This document shows positions 1-11,170 of a stretch of DNA of 64,000 bases, in pieces (the stretch's first letter is position 1; each line of letters starts with the position of its first letter). Made by a program: the position numbers and the translations under genes. The stretch covers positions 61,263,741-61,327,740 of the forward strand of contig CM041465.1 in the NCBI GenBank assembly GCA_023213395.1. Direction: 5' to 3'. Origin of the DNA: Cycas panzhihuaensis (lineage: Eukaryota; Cycadophyta). Below the pieces are notes generated by a model, which searched no databases, had not been told where the DNA came from, and saw only the letters and a list, made by a program, of their open reading frames with translations.

Positions 1-777
1 CATGAAGAACCTATTAGAGAAGTTTGGGATGCAAAATTACAAACTTTTTGCAACACCACGTGTAAAGGGTGTAAGGTTTCAGAAGGATATAGCCAAACCC
101 TTTGTAGATGGCATCACATATTGCTAGTTGGTAGGGAGTCTGATCTACTTGACTTATACAAAACCAGATATCACATATATTATTCAATTGGTTTCCTGCT
201 ACATACAAAATCTTCAAGAGCCTCATTTGGTTATAGTAAAGTGGATTCTAAAATATTTGAAGTGGACAATCAATCTTGATCTTAAATATTGTCGAGGTGA
301 AGAGATAAGGTTACATGGCTACATGAATGTTGATTAGAGAGGAGACTTTGATGATTGGAAATCCACTATTGAATACTTGCTTAGTATTGGTAATGGATTT
401 ATTTCGTAGCAATCGAAAAAGCAGCAGACAGTAATGCTATCTTCTATAGAGGTAGAATATCAAGGACTCAGTGCTGGTGCGAAGGAAGGTGTATGGTTGC
501 AAGGTCTCTTAGAGTTTCCAATGGACAATCAAAGTACCATTCATTTATCGAAGAATCTAGAGTTTTATGTGTATATAAAGCATATCAAGATTCAACACCA
601 TTACATTTGTGAATAGATCAGTAGGCTGACTATTATTCGAGTGAATTTCAGCTTGCAGATACGTTCTCCAAACCACTCACTGAAGATCAATTCATGAAGA
701 TGCATACCAGATTAAGACTCACTAATGTTATCCTTGATGGGGGATGTATCGATAAGGACAAAGAAGTTGTAGGATAG
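1..777 (+). pseudogene. Ty1/copia pol remnant: end of reverse transcriptase and RNase H
   Basis: This is the 3' end of a copia polyprotein running in from the left edge. It starts in the RT C-terminal part, contains the family motif VGSLIYLT followed by KPDITY, then the RNase H stretch LSSIEVEYQGLSAGAKEGVWL and the tail ADTFSKPL ending in GGC. The frame is broken: a TAG precedes VGSL where copia proteins have Gln or Arg-Gln, and further stops or shifts split the RNase H part near 334 and 615. The final stop is at 775-777, about 65 bp before the LTR, as in intact elements. In intact elements the product copies RNA into cDNA in cytoplasmic particles; this copy cannot make it. The 5' half lies outside the window. 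Confidence 0.9.
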
Positions 778-843
778 TCCCACCATTCATGATAACTCAA
801 TTATTATAGTTAGCAGGCTCTTCATATTCACATTAAGGGGAGA

Positions 844-1224
844 TGTTAGCGTGGTAGTTGATTATTAAGCCACTAAGTTAATGTTAATGTGGTTTAACTA
901 AGGTGATTAAGCAAAAAGGTGTGAATTATTCAGAGGGTCATAACCCTAATTGGGTAACACCTCTTAGAAAAATATAAAAGCCTTCTAAGAGGTGTTACCC
1001 GATTAGGGTCTTAAGCCCTTATGTATTCAATGTATCAAATCATTGTACATAATAAATGTCATCTAAAAGGATCTTTTGTGGTGGGCCTTTTTCCCAAAAG
1101 GGTTTTCCCATATAAATCATGTGTATTATGTATTTGTATTATGTGTGTATATTTGTTTGCTTGTTGTGTATGGTTAAAGATTCTGCAAATGGGAACATAC
1201 CTGTATGATTTTATGTTCCCAACA
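844..1224 (+). repeat. 3' LTR of the forward copia element (381 bp)
   Basis: The LTR begins TGTTAGC directly after a purine tract (aaggggaga, 835-843) that follows the pol remnant, and ends CCCAACA. This gives the TG...CA ends with short inverted repeats expected of an LTR. A TATA-like atataaaa lies at 973-980. The 3' boundary rests on the CA end only, because the matching 5' LTR and target duplication are outside the window; the 5 bp after it are tttta. Confidence 0.8.
941..1009. promoter_or_regulatory. Hairpin enclosing the LTR TATA box
   Basis: Bases 941-969 are almost perfectly self-complementary to 983-1009 plus the next few bases: 27 paired positions with one mismatch, then a small bulge. 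The 13-base loop (970-982) is aaatataaaagcc, which contains the presumptive TATA box. The structure lies wholly inside the LTR promoter region. Its effect on transcription or DNA shape is inference. Confidence 0.6.
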
Positions 1225-1860
1225 TTTTACCTTTTATCAAGCTGCATATAAAGTTGCATTTCATACTAGTGGCTTTGGTATTTGAAAAGAAGTGTGCTTT
1301 GTATATTTAAAAGATAGTATCTCTTTCATTTTGGTGTTCCTTGCTTGAAAAAAAAAAAAACAAAGAAGTAACATGTGTGATTTGTTTTCTTAGTTAATTT
1401 TAAAAAGAAGGTAGTTAGATCTTGTTGTCTCATTATTCTTTCTTGTGCTTTCATTAAAAAAAAAAAAACTAAAAACTAAAAATACTTTTTTATTATTTAA
1501 CCCTTTTTTTTATTTTAGTACACCAAAAAAGTCAAAATAATAAAAGGAAATGAGTCCCTAGGAAGTATACAAAAAACATTGTCAGTGTAATTCTGGACTT
1601 AGAACTCCTCTATTTGGTTGTGTAGTCTAGTGGATTCCAATACCCCCCTTACATCCTAGCATTTTGTTCTCATATACATATCCAAATCAAATGACACAAA
1701 CAAATAAAAACTCCTTCTTAGGAGTTGGTAAAGATAGTCCCTAGGTTCTCATAGGCTTCTTTATCCATTGATCTAAAATAGAGGAAACATAACCACATTA
1801 TGGGATATTTAGTCTAGGCCTAATCGAAGCACGCTAGGGGTGATATCTCTGACTACTACT
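1225..1860. other. Unassigned AT-rich stretch between two copia remnants
   Basis: No coding homology is recognisable on either strand. There are short A and T runs (1348-1361, 1454-1468). A C-run at 1643-1648 is a weak candidate for a reverse-strand polypurine tract, but no LTR could be matched to it. It may be decayed 3' sequence of copia1, whose RT and RNase H parts are missing. Confidence 0.4.
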
Positions 1861-4093
1861 ATGACACTTCTATTTATCAGATAAGAAACAATTGGTATGG
1901 CTTCATCCCAAAACTTTGTAGTAAGATTTGCAACGCTCAACATGGCTTTTGCTTTATTCACCAATATTTAATTCATCTTCTCTGCTACACCATTTTGTTG
2001 AGATGTACGAGGAGCTGAGAATTGACATTTGATGTCACATTATTTGCAAAAATTGGTGAATTAGTTTGATATATACTCCACTCCATTTCCAGATCTTAGG
2101 ATCTTGATGTGCATACCACTTTGATTTTCTACTTCAGCCTTGAATTCTTTGAACTTGTGGAAGGCTTGGAACTTATTCCTAAGAAAGTAGACCCATACAT
2201 TCTTGGAATAGTCATCTATAAATATGATGACAAATAGATTTCCATTGAGAGAAGGAATATACATAGGCCCACAAATATATGAGTAGACCAATCCCAATGG
2301 TTCTGAGGCTCTACATACGTTCTTTGATGGGAATCAGTCTCTATGTTATTTACCCACTAAACAGGCTTCACAAATGCATTTGTTTCTCTCGATGACTAAA
2401 AGTACATTTACCATATGAGATTTAAGCTCTACATGTTTAAGTGACTAAGGCATTGATGCCATAGTTGGTCCTTAGTGCTGTTAGAGGCATTTTTTTCTTT
2501 AGAATGTGAGCATCCACCTTGATCTTAGTCAAGGGGTGGGTCTTTAACCATAATAGCCTTTCCCTTATCAAGGTGATTGTTATTTGGCATAGAACAAGAT
2601 TCTTGTGGTAGACTAGTGGGTAGGGGAACCCCATCAAGTTTATATAAATCATTATCTTCATGTTCTACTGTAATGAGCTATTTAGAAGCATGGTCTATGA
2701 TTGTGAAGATGCTCTAACTGAAAAGGACATCCAAGTTTTACTTGTCAATTTGGCTGACAGAGAGCAAGTTTATCTTCATGCCTGGAAAAAAGAAAATATT
2801 GTTTATGTATTGCTGGATTTTAGAATCCTTCGAAGCAACAAGAGCCCTTCTAATTTTGGTCACATCACATATGAAATTATCTCTAAATGTGATGGTTTTA
2901 ACTCTAATTGGGTAAGTCTCCTCCAGTAGGTTTTTAGTGCCTATCATATAGCATGTGACACCTGAATCTAGTAACAAAAAATTATCATTATGTTGGAATG
3001 ACAAAACTACAAAGAATAAGTTTTGGAAGGAGGGTTGAGAATCAGCCACATTACCTCATTGCTATGTATTTTGATTGTTCCTTAAGTTTTTTGGTGGAAA
3101 CCTTTACTTGTTTGGTTGGCACTAGTTCTGATTTTGCCTTTGATTCTAATTACGTTGGTAGTATGGCTAGGTTGTTGAAAAGTTGGTTGTTCTTGTGGAA
3201 AACTAAGGCCTCCTTATTGGAAATAAGGGCCACCTTGTTGAAAGTTAGGGCCAACTTGTTGAAAATTAGGCTCACATGGTTGTCCCCCTTAGTTCTAAAA
3301 TATTTGGTAATCATCTTATCTTCTCCTATAGTCAATAGTAAGGTATCCATTTTTCCTACAATGTATATAGGTGACATTTTGTCTACACTATTGATTACTT
3401 AGTTATTGAGGTTGTTGTGGTTTTTATGACTGTTGAAGCTATTGAGACTATTGAGAGGAAGTACCAACCTGTTGAGACCATTGTTGCTAATGTGTTTGTT
3501 ATTGTGAGATGTTTAAGGAGTCAAACAACTAAACAAGGGTTTTAAGATAACTGCACTACTAATTTATCGTTGAGGTGGTTTGTTCCCTCATAAATTCCTA
3601 ATTACAAATATAGGAGTTGATTCAGAGGTAGATACCACTTCTTGGTAATTGAGAATATTCTCTTCTCTAAACAAAAGGCCCTCAAAAGTGTTGAAATCCA
3701 TTTTGGCAGATGTATCATAGAGTCTAGATACAAAGTTATTATATTCTATGGGAAGAATATTGAGGATCCTTAACACAAGGTTATAATCAGAGGGAGATTC
3801 ACCAAGGATGATGAGTTGATTGCTTGTTGTTTTAACTTTTGTTAACTAGGTTGTGACAGTTTTAATGAAAGGTATACCAAACATACGTGCTTTCAAGGTT
3901 GGGGACCTAGAATCATCCTTCCTCTCATAAATGGTGTAAATGATGCTCAATGATTCATGGGAGGTTTGAGTAGTTTTAATATTTTGATCCACTTGGTCTT
4001 CTACAACTAAGTAGATGAATGATATGGCTATATTGTTCTTAGCTTTAAAGTTTGCTAAGGCAATTGGATTAGGTGGGATTTTAATAGTGGGGT
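1861..4093 (-). pseudogene. copia1 gag-pol remnant (gag C-half, protease, integrase)
   Basis: Read on the minus strand from 4093 down, this holds gag sequence, a protease region with LLLDSGVTCYMIG (Asp-Ser-Gly active site, near 2960-2980), and an integrase core with IFIDDYSKNVWVYFL and ILRSGNGVEY (2061-2297). It continues through TSQQNGVAEK-like sequence to VSYLI near 1870. RT and RNase H are absent, so the element is truncated at its 3' end or broken by rearrangement. Many stops and shifts interrupt it. At 4093 the gag frame is cut by gypsy1 and resumes at 10988: the codons on both sides join to NPNDPTIKIPPN when the insertion and one copy of its 5-bp target duplication are ignored. The remnant is non-functional. 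Confidence 0.88.
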
Positions 4094-5159
4094 TGATCTG
4101 AATTTGAATGAAAAAGTGAAGACTTAAACCAATTGAAACAAATCTAGAACAATTTACAATAATATTACATAAAATTGAAGATATTTTAAATTTTCTTACA
4201 AAACTTCTTTTGTTTGTGCTCTATGGAGCATGCAAAGAACTACTACAGCAATTGGAAGAGAGAAAACTGAGTGTTGGGTGCTTCTTAAGCTGCTACACAC
4301 TCTTTGGAACCTCTGTTTTTGAAGTTTATATAGAGTTTTTGGTTGCCAATAACCAAAAACCTCTTTTCTTGGTGAAGAAATCTTGTTAGCGTCTCTTTCT
4401 TAGATTGTTGTTGCTGCTATCTTCCTCCCTTGGCTACAACTTCAACTTCCTATGCTCTTTCACGATCCCCACAATAGATTTATTCTGCTGCACTTCCGTT
4501 CCTTCTTCTCTCTACGCAAAATTTTAGTTGTTGGAGTCGTTCTCTCTTTTTGGAAAGTAATTTTAAACAACACTCCTCCAATCTTGCTCCACGTACTGCA
4601 TCTATGGCTGCGACGTCCTCCTTTTCTATCCCTCATGCCAAGATCTTCCCATTTTAAAACCCTATAATGCGTTTTTATTTACAACGGGTTTTCTATTTTT
4701 CTGTTTTCTAATGGATTCCAAAACGGTTTAAGAAATCTTGATAAAATCCTTTTAATTCAGAGATTTTTCTCTTAAACATGTAAAGGACATGTGTGAGAAG
4801 TTCCCCCTCAAATTTCGTGTGAAACGGACCTAATTTACGCTGCCAAAATCGTTGTTGTTTTTATTATTTTTCCGTTTTTCCCACCTCAGGTAGCAGTTGG
4901 CGCACCTGGGTAGTAGTTGACACACCTGGGTAGCACCTGGGTAGCAGTTGACGCACCTGCAGTAGCAGTGGTAGCACCTTGGTAGCACCTAGGTAGTAGT
5001 GGTAGCACCTGGGTAGCACCTAGTTGCACTTGTAGAAATACCTTTTTTTTACATTTTTTAAGCCTCTTTAAGGCATTTTTCTACTAAATGAAGATCATAA
5101 ACATCAAAAAACAAAGTATTAAAAGAGTATTATGAACTTAAAAATATGAAAACAGATCA
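4094..5159 (-). repeat. gypsy1 3' LTR (1066 bp)
   Basis: It pairs with 9899-10982. The inverted terminal repeats TGATCTG and CAGATCA are intact in this copy. The first 400 bp align to the other LTR almost without gaps. A degenerate minisatellite at 4884-5030 accounts for most of the length difference between the copies. Confidence 0.95.
4884..5030. repeat. Minisatellite inside gypsy1 3' LTR
   Basis: Degenerate direct repeats are built from the blocks GGTAGCACCT, GGTAGCAGTTGACGCACCT and CAGTAGCAGT, which alternate about a dozen times. The corresponding block in the other LTR (10690-10851) has a different number and order of units. Confidence 0.75.
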
Positions 5160-5177
5160 GAACTCCCCTTTTTTAGG
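5160..5177 (-). other. gypsy1 polypurine tract
   Basis: On the minus strand the sequence ccTAAAAAAGGGGAGTTC abuts the 3' LTR at 5159. A purine run at this place is the standard primer for plus-strand DNA synthesis. Confidence 0.7.
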
Positions 5178-5204
5178 AGTTCATGGCCTCATGAACTTTA
5201 TAGT

Positions 5205-6530
5205 TGTAGATGAGGGAATTTAATTTTCCCTATCTCCTTATTGTACCATTTTACTTTGCTAGGTACTTGTCCTTTCTCTACAATTCTAAAGGACTCAATT
5301 ATGCCTCTTTGAGTTTTGGTCTACTTCCTTTGAAGAATGCAATCATTTTGCATTGGTTCCTTTTTCTCTATTCGCAACTCCTCTGGATTTGGTAAGAGTG
5401 GAACTCCGTCTTCATCTTCATCCAACATGGATGGCTTAAACATCTTTAGATTCTCAACATTCACTACGGAATACATTTTTATGAATTCTGGAAGTTCAAG
5501 CTGAAAAGCATTTTCTCCAATTTTCTTCAGGATTGTAAAAGGACCATATCGTATAGGCTTTAGCTTTTTGCCTTCACCTTGTAATCTTTTCTTACTGAGG
5601 TGCAACTAAACTCTATCTCCTTCCTTAAAGGAATGGCTGACTCTATGTGTATCATGCTGTTGTTTGTATCTCTGTTGAGATTTTTGAAGCTGCTCTTCAA
5701 CCTGTTGATGGATTTTTCTCTTTCTTTCCAAGAATCTTTGTGCCTTTTCATCTCCTTCTTCTTCCTTTCCATTTCCTGCAGAAAATTGAGTAGAAATTTT
5801 TAGATTGAAAGGACTTACAGGCAGAAATCCCAAACATACCTCAAATGGTGATTTCTAGGTTGAGCTATGGATAGCTCTATTGAATGCAAATTACAAGTAT
5901 TGGAAACTTTCATCCCAAATCTTAGGATGCTTGGCATTGTATCCTCATAACAGCTGTACCAATGTCCTATTGACAACTTCAGTCTGGCCATCTGTTTGAG
6001 AATGAAAAGCCGTGCTCATCTTTAGCTTCGTATCCATCATTCCCCAAAGTGTTTGCCAAAAATGACTCAGAAATCTACTGTCTTGATCAGAAATGATTGA
6101 GTTGGGAAGTCCAAAATACTTCCAAACATGCTAGAAAAATAATCTAGCTATGTCTTCTCCTGTATGTATCTTTTTACAGGGAATCATCATCACCATTTTA
6201 CTGAACTGATCAACAACTACAAACAAATAATCTATACCATTTTTGGTTCGTGGTAGTCCTCCCAGAAAATCCATGGAGATACTCTCCCACGGTCGTGATG
6301 GAATAGGAAGTGGAATGTACAATCTAAACTTCCTATTGGCCAGCTTTGATGTGCTACATAATGTACACCCTCGTACTGTTGTAGTCACATCTTGCTGCAT
6401 ATTTGGCCAATACATATATCGCTGCAAGTTTAGCAATGTCTTTCCCACTCCAAAGTGTCCTACGACTCGAGAGGTGTGAGCTTCTCTTATCCACTTCATT
6501 CAGTCTGCATGCTTTGGAATGCAAAGCTTG
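5205..6530 (-). pseudogene. gypsy1 integrase with C-terminal chromodomain-like end
   Basis: Reading down from 6530, the zinc-binding region has the GH of HFGVGKT and the paired cysteines of CTLCSTSK. The catalytic core contains SMDFLGGLPRTKNGIDYLFV (first Asp) and, after a stop near 6131, [17 protein letters not shown] (second Asp). A positively charged region with FLERKRKIHQQVEEQLQKSQ follows. The C-terminal beta module reads LKPIRYGPFTILKKIGENAF then YSVVNVENLKMF. The last 60 residues (GIIESFRIVEKGQVPSKVKW) resemble the chromodomain-like tail of plant chromoviruses. Stops near 5608, 5833 and 6131 split it. In a live element this protein inserts the cDNA into chromosomes. Confidence 0.85.
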
Positions 6531-6559
6531 TCTTGCTTAAAAAGAAGTTCATTTTTTAG

Positions 6560-7130
6560 CTAGAAATCAACAACCATTTTTTCTTACTGTAGTTGCTCAA
6601 AGATAGGCTTGAATGCCTCATCTTTCAAGTACAAATCAACATATTCATCATGGTAGAAAGGTTGAAATTGCATAGCTACCAACAAACTAGAAATACCTTG
6701 CTGTTGAGGAGGTCTGGACAGCAAGTCTACAATTTTATTTGTCATTCCTTTCTTGTACTTAACCATGATATGAAACTGCTACAAATAAGACATCCACTTC
6801 ATGTGCCTAGCCGATTGTAATTTGGACTGAGTCTGCAAGAATTGCAAAGGCTTGTGGTCAGTGTGGATGACCACTTCTTTTCCCAACAAATATGGTCTCC
6901 AATGATTCACTGCTTGGTGTAATGCATAGAGCTCCTTATCATAAGTTGGGTAGTTTATGACAGCTCCATTAAATGTCTCTGAATGGTATGCTATCGGTTT
7001 TCCTTCTTGCTTCAATACTGCTCCCATGGCATAGCCTGAAGCATCAATCTCCAATTCAAATGGCTTCTACAGCGAGGGTAAAGCTAACACTGGTGACTCA
7101 TAAATTTTCTACTTCAAAAACCTGAAAGCT
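6560..7130 (-). pseudogene. gypsy1 RNase H domain and linker to integrase
   Basis: The RNase H module carries MEIDASGYAMGAVLKQ (first catalytic Asp), KELYALHQAV (Glu) and VVIHTDHKPLQFL (Asp of TDHKPL), all at 6779-7054. The linker NKIVDLLSRPPQ follows at 6584-6766, the usual ADALSR position of gypsy elements. Stops near 7069 and 6778 interrupt the frame. The key acidic residues remain, so the damage is in continuity rather than in the active site. Confidence 0.85.
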
Positions 7131-7282
7131 TTTTCTTGTTCATTCTCCCAATGAAACTTTGCATGCCCTCCCATCAATGCATGAAGAGGTGCTGTAATTT
7201 AAGAGAATCTGAAAATAAATTTTCTTAAATATTGACATGCACCAATGAAACTTCTTACCTATGTGGTTGTCTTGGGTGTGGG

Positions 7283-8002
7283 CTAATTGAGAATGACTTT
7301 AATCTTTGATGGGTCAATCTTCAATTCTCCTCCTCCAACCACGAAACCTAAGAAGATGAGAGATTGCTTTCCAAACTTGCACTTCTTTAGATTTAGTTTC
7401 AACTGCTGCTCTTGGAGAACTCTAAGCACTTGTTCGACATGTTGGAGGTGCTCCTCCCAAGTATGGATAAAAATCAGAATATCATCTAGATAAACAATTA
7501 CAAAGTCATCAATGAAGGGTCTTAATACCTCATACATCAACCTCATGAAGGTGGCCGGTGTATTGCACAGACCAAATAGCATCACCAACCATTCGAACAA
7601 TCCTTGCTTCAATTTGAAGGTTGTCTTCTAAGTATCCTCCTCTCAGATTCGAACCTGATGGTATCTTGATTTCAGGTCCATTTTGTTGAAATATCTTACT
7701 GACTGCAGCTGGTCCAACAAGTCATCTATCTGCGGTAAGGGATGTCTATTCTTTATGGTGATCTTATTCAAAGCCCGGTAGTCAATGCACATTCTCCATC
7801 CTCCATCTTTCTTTGGCACCAAAACAATAGGTGAACCACATGGGGAACAACTCGGCTTAATCACTCCTTGTTCTAAGAGTTCTTGAATCTGCCTCTTAAT
7901 CTCTTCATTCTCCAAAACTAAGTTTCGATAGAGACTAAGATTTGGAAAAGGTGAATTAGCAACCAGCTGGATTTGATGTTCAATTGCCCTTTTAGGGGGC
8001 AT
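7283..8002 (-). pseudogene. gypsy1 reverse transcriptase
   Basis: The palm and fingers are clear: [60 protein letters not shown] (first catalytic Asp) at 7643-8002. After a stop near 7630 come FGLCNTPATFMRLM and VIVYLDDILIF with the intact YLDD box, then LNLKKCKFGKQSLIFLGFVV at 7283-7612. Length and order fit an ordinary gypsy RT. Only the internal stop and flanking shifts disable it. Confidence 0.9.
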
Positions 8003-8212
8003 CCCTTTTGGCTTTTAGAATACATCATTGTACCTATTCCTTAGGCCTTCAATCTGCTGCACTTGCTTCCTATCCAGTGCCTGTATTAAGGACTCTGCTT
8101 GCTTGTTTTCTTCCACCTTTGGCTTTATCATCAGTAGCACAAACCTCCTACAAGCATTAATCAATCTTTTTGCTTATTGGGAAGATATGAGAGAGATCTT
8201 CTTTTGTGGCTT

Positions 8213-8700
8213 TCATATATTGATCAAATATGATTTCCCATCCTTGATGAGTCGAATCTTTCTCAGCCTCTTGTGATGAACTCCATCTCTATCATAGAGA
8301 TATGGGCTGCCAAACACAACTTGACAAACATCCAAAGGGACTACTTCACATTCAACTTCATCAATGAACTTTTCAGATATTGCAAATTTAAACTTATATT
8401 GGTGAGTAACCTGCAACTCTGAATCTTTTTGCAACTATCCAAGAGGATATGGTTTTGGATGTGCATGCATTTTTAATCCCAGTTTCTTTACCAATGCTTC
8501 TGAGATTAAATTCTTTTGGCTTCCTCCATCAAAGATGACATCAACCATGCTTTGCTTTACTTGGATTCTTACCATGAAGAGCTCCTCTCTAATCTTTGGA
8601 TCAACTTGCTGATGGTTATTTTTAGGCTCTGCATTAGCCATGAGCATCAACTTCTCATTGGCTTCTTCGATGCCACCAACATCTTCATCACCTACAGAGT
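8213..8700 (-). pseudogene. gypsy1 aspartic protease region
   Basis: The segment at 8435-8650 contains VDVIFDGGSQKNLISEALVK, a retropepsin flap and active-site region where the usual D-S/T-G reads D-G-G as in many plant gypsy proteases. It ends at a stop near 8435. The next segment (8213-8434) continues with VPLDVCQVVFGSPYLYDRDG, the conserved G-x-PYLYDRDA-type stretch before RT. The product would cut the Gag-Pol precursor. The frame is broken by stops at about 8434 and 8212. Confidence 0.8.
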
Positions 8701-8759
8701 TAAGTAAATCTTTACCTTCAATTTTAACTTTACCTTTTCCCTTATTCTTGGGTCGTTTC

Positions 8760-9766
8760 TCTAGGTGTAGGAACCAACAATCTTCTATGCTATGACCTAC
8801 TTGCTTACAATGAGTATAAGTGACTTTGATTTAGGTGGTATTGGCTTGTTTCATCTTGCCAAAACCCCTAATGGGTTGTTGTCCAATTTTACCTGGAAAC
8901 CTCATTCCTCGGGTAGGTTTGTTGCTACCTTCTTGAGGTGCAAACCTTTTCCTCTCAGCATAAGCCTTCTTATTTCTCTTTTCTATGGAAATCACCTTCT
9001 TGCTAACTTCATTAAGCGATTTAACTTCAAACAGTTGAAGTTCTTGCTGAATATGCTGGTGCAGCCCTCTAATATACTTCAGCATGATATCTTTACCCAG
9101 TAAAGTGATGCCCAATACAACAGCTTGCTTTTAAAATTATATTGTGCAGTTTTGGACATTTTGGCCTCTTTCCTGTCGGTAATATTGCCATTTAATCCTC
9201 TGTTGCTTTTCATACCCAATATGATAGAATTACTTCTTTATGAGGATTTTAAATTGTTACCAGGTAATTTCATTTACATTATGGGATTTAAGGTATGTAT
9301 TCCACCAAATTAATGTATGCTTAGATAATTTTAACCTAGCAAAAGTAATTTTCTATTGGTTTTTATACCCATAAATAGAAAAGTATGTTTCTAGTTGGTC
9401 CAACCAACTATCTAATTTTTCAGCATCCAAAGTTCCATCATAGATGGGTAATTCAAGTTTTACCTCTACCTTGAATGGATGTGTTATAACCACCAGATTG
9501 TTATCTTCTTCATCTTCTTATTGGTCTTCTACTAGCTCTTCATTTATTTCCTCTTTCATCGGTTCATCTTCTTCCTTCTTTACACCTTTGGCTGTTGAAG
9601 AAGAGGTTGCAACTTGTTGAGAGACTAGTTGCACCACAAGCTAGGTTAGTCTGTCGATGTTTTGCTCCATCTTCATGAACCTTTTCTCCATCTTTTGCTC
9701 AGGTTCAACCATCTTCCTTCACTGTCTCTGTTCTTTCTCAAGAGGTTCGGTTAAAGGTTCACCCAT
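8760..9766 (-). pseudogene. gypsy1 gag (capsid and zinc knuckle)
   Basis: An ATG at 9766 begins MGEPLTEPLEKEQRQ, then a stop, a coiled-coil-like stretch (KMVEPEQKMEKRFMKMEQNI) and an acidic linker. The retrotransposon gag domain follows with LDSWLDQLETYFSIYGY-like sequence and FARLKLSKHTLIWWNTY around 9290-9420. The segment at 8831-9115 (MGITLLGKDIMLKYIRGLHQ) leads to a CCHC knuckle, CTHCKQVGHSIEDC, at about 8775-8818 with spacing C-X2-C-X4-H-X4-C intact. Several stops interrupt it. Gag would coat the RNA in virus-like particles. Confidence 0.8.
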
Positions 9767-9880
9767 TAACAAATACTAATATCTAGTTTTCATAAAAACT
9801 TTCACAATGAAAGCAAGAGGGTTTTTCTTTTCTTTTTTTCTTTAAAAATCCCTAAGTTCCCAAGGATTTCAAGAAAACAA

Positions 9881-9892
9881 GCTCTGATACCA
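9881..9892 (-). other. gypsy1 primer-binding site
   Basis: The minus strand reads TGGTATCAGAGC, the standard site complementary to the 3' end of plant initiator tRNA-Met, 6 bp downstream of the 5' LTR end at 9899. Confidence 0.9.
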
Positions 9893-9898
9893 AAATAT

Positions 9899-10982
9899 TG
9901 ATCTGAATTTAAATGGAAAAGTAAAGACTTAAACCAATTGAAACAAATCTAGAACAATTTATAATAATATTACATAAAATTGAAGATATTTTAAATTTTC
10001 TTACAAAACTCCTTTTGTTTGTTCTCTATGGAGCATGCAAAGGATTTCTACAGCAATTGGAAGAGAGAAAACTGAGTGTTGGGCACTTCTTGAGCTGTTA
10101 CACGCTCTTTGGAACCTCTGTTTTTGAAGTTTGCACAGAGTTTTAGGTTGCTGATAACCAGAAACCTCTTTTCTTGGTGAAAAAATCATGCTAACATCTC
10201 TTTCTTGGACTGCTATTGCTGCTATCTTCCTCCCTCGGCTGTAACTTCAACTTCCTGGGCTCTTTCACGATCCCCACAATAGATTTGTTCTGCTTCACTT
10301 CCGTTCCTTCTTCTCTCTACGTAGAATTTTAGTTGTTGGAGTCGTTCTCTCTTTTCGGAAAGTAATTTTAAACAACTCTCCTCGAATCTTGCTCCACGTA
10401 CTGCATCTATGGCTGTGGCATCCTCCTTTTCTGTCCCTCGTGCCAAGATCTTCCTATTTTAAAACCCTATAATACATTTTTATTTGTAATGGGTTTTTTA
10501 TTTTTCTATTTTCCAATGGATTCCAAAACGGTTTAAGAAATCTTAATAAAATACTTTTAATTCAGAGATTTTTCTCTTTAAACGTGTAAAGGACACGTGT
10601 GAGAAGTTCCTCCTTAAATTTCATGTGAAACGAACCTAATTTATGCTGCCAAAATTACTGTCATTTTTATTATTTTTTCGTTTTTCCTGCCTCAGGTACC
10701 AGTTGACGCACCTGGGTAGCACCTGGATAGTAATTGACGTACCTAGGTAGCAGTTGACGCACTTGGGTAGCAGTTGACATAGTTGATGCACCTACAGTAG
10801 TAGTTGACGTAGTTGATGCACCTGCAGTAGCAGTGGTAGCACCTAGTTGCACTTGTAGAAATACCTTTTTTTTGCATTTTTTAAGCCTCTTTAAGGTATT
10901 TTTCTACTAAATGAAGATCATAAACATAAAAAAATAAAGTATTAAAAGAGTATTATGAACTTAAAGATCTGAAAATGGATCA
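9899..10982 (-). repeat. gypsy1 5' LTR (1084 bp)
   Basis: It is the partner of 4094-5159. It starts TGATCTG on the plus strand and ends GGATCA, one or two changes from CAGATCA. It is followed by the target duplication GGGGT. The minisatellite block lies at 10690-10851. Confidence 0.95.
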
Positions 10983-11170
10983 GGGGTCATTTGGATTCTT
11001 AGTAGGTTTGGATAGGGTATATCACCATTGATATAAGCTCAATAATCATTCATGATAAAGAGATTTTTAATCTGTTTCTTCTAAGCTAAAAAGTTATATG
11101 TGCCCTTAAGTTTGATGGTGTTAAATAAGAGCATTTGGATTGTCAATTTAGTATGTCATTTAGAGTGATT
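10983..11170 (-). pseudogene. copia1 gag N-terminus, upstream of the gypsy1 insertion
   Basis: On the minus strand from about 11134 the frame reads MLLFNTIKLKGTYNFLA, a stop, then KKQIKNLFIMNDY, a stop and INGDIP. This is the usual start of plant copia gag (locus, WK..I, phi-x-G). The frame then continues across gypsy1 into 4093. Two stops and a shift make it non-coding today. Confidence 0.75.

Larger units (their letters stand above)
4094..10982 (-). mobile_element. gypsy1: complete but decayed Ty3/gypsy element, 6889 bp
   Basis: This is a full-length reverse-strand element with a 1084-bp 5' LTR (9899-10982), PBS (9881-9892), gag, protease, RT, RNase H, integrase, purine tract (5160-5177) and a 1066-bp 3' LTR (4094-5159). 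The LTR ends are TGATCTG and, in the left copy, CAGATCA. Perfect 5-bp target duplications GGGGT lie at 4089-4093 and 10983-10987, which proves a single insertion into the gag of copia1. The order protease-RT-RNase H-integrase is that of gypsy elements. The tRNA-Met primer site and the chromodomain-like C-terminus point to a chromovirus-like lineage. The coding region is broken by many stops. By eye the LTRs differ at roughly 7% of positions plus a length-variable minisatellite. Confidence 0.95.

Noticed and set aside
1634-1660. A C-run as the purine tract of a copia1 3' LTR
   Set aside because: No sequence to its left matches any candidate copia1 LTR, and the TG and CA ends do not line up.
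5600-5803. Plus-strand frames across the gypsy1 coding region
   Set aside because: They are shadows of the minus-strand integrase and gag domains.
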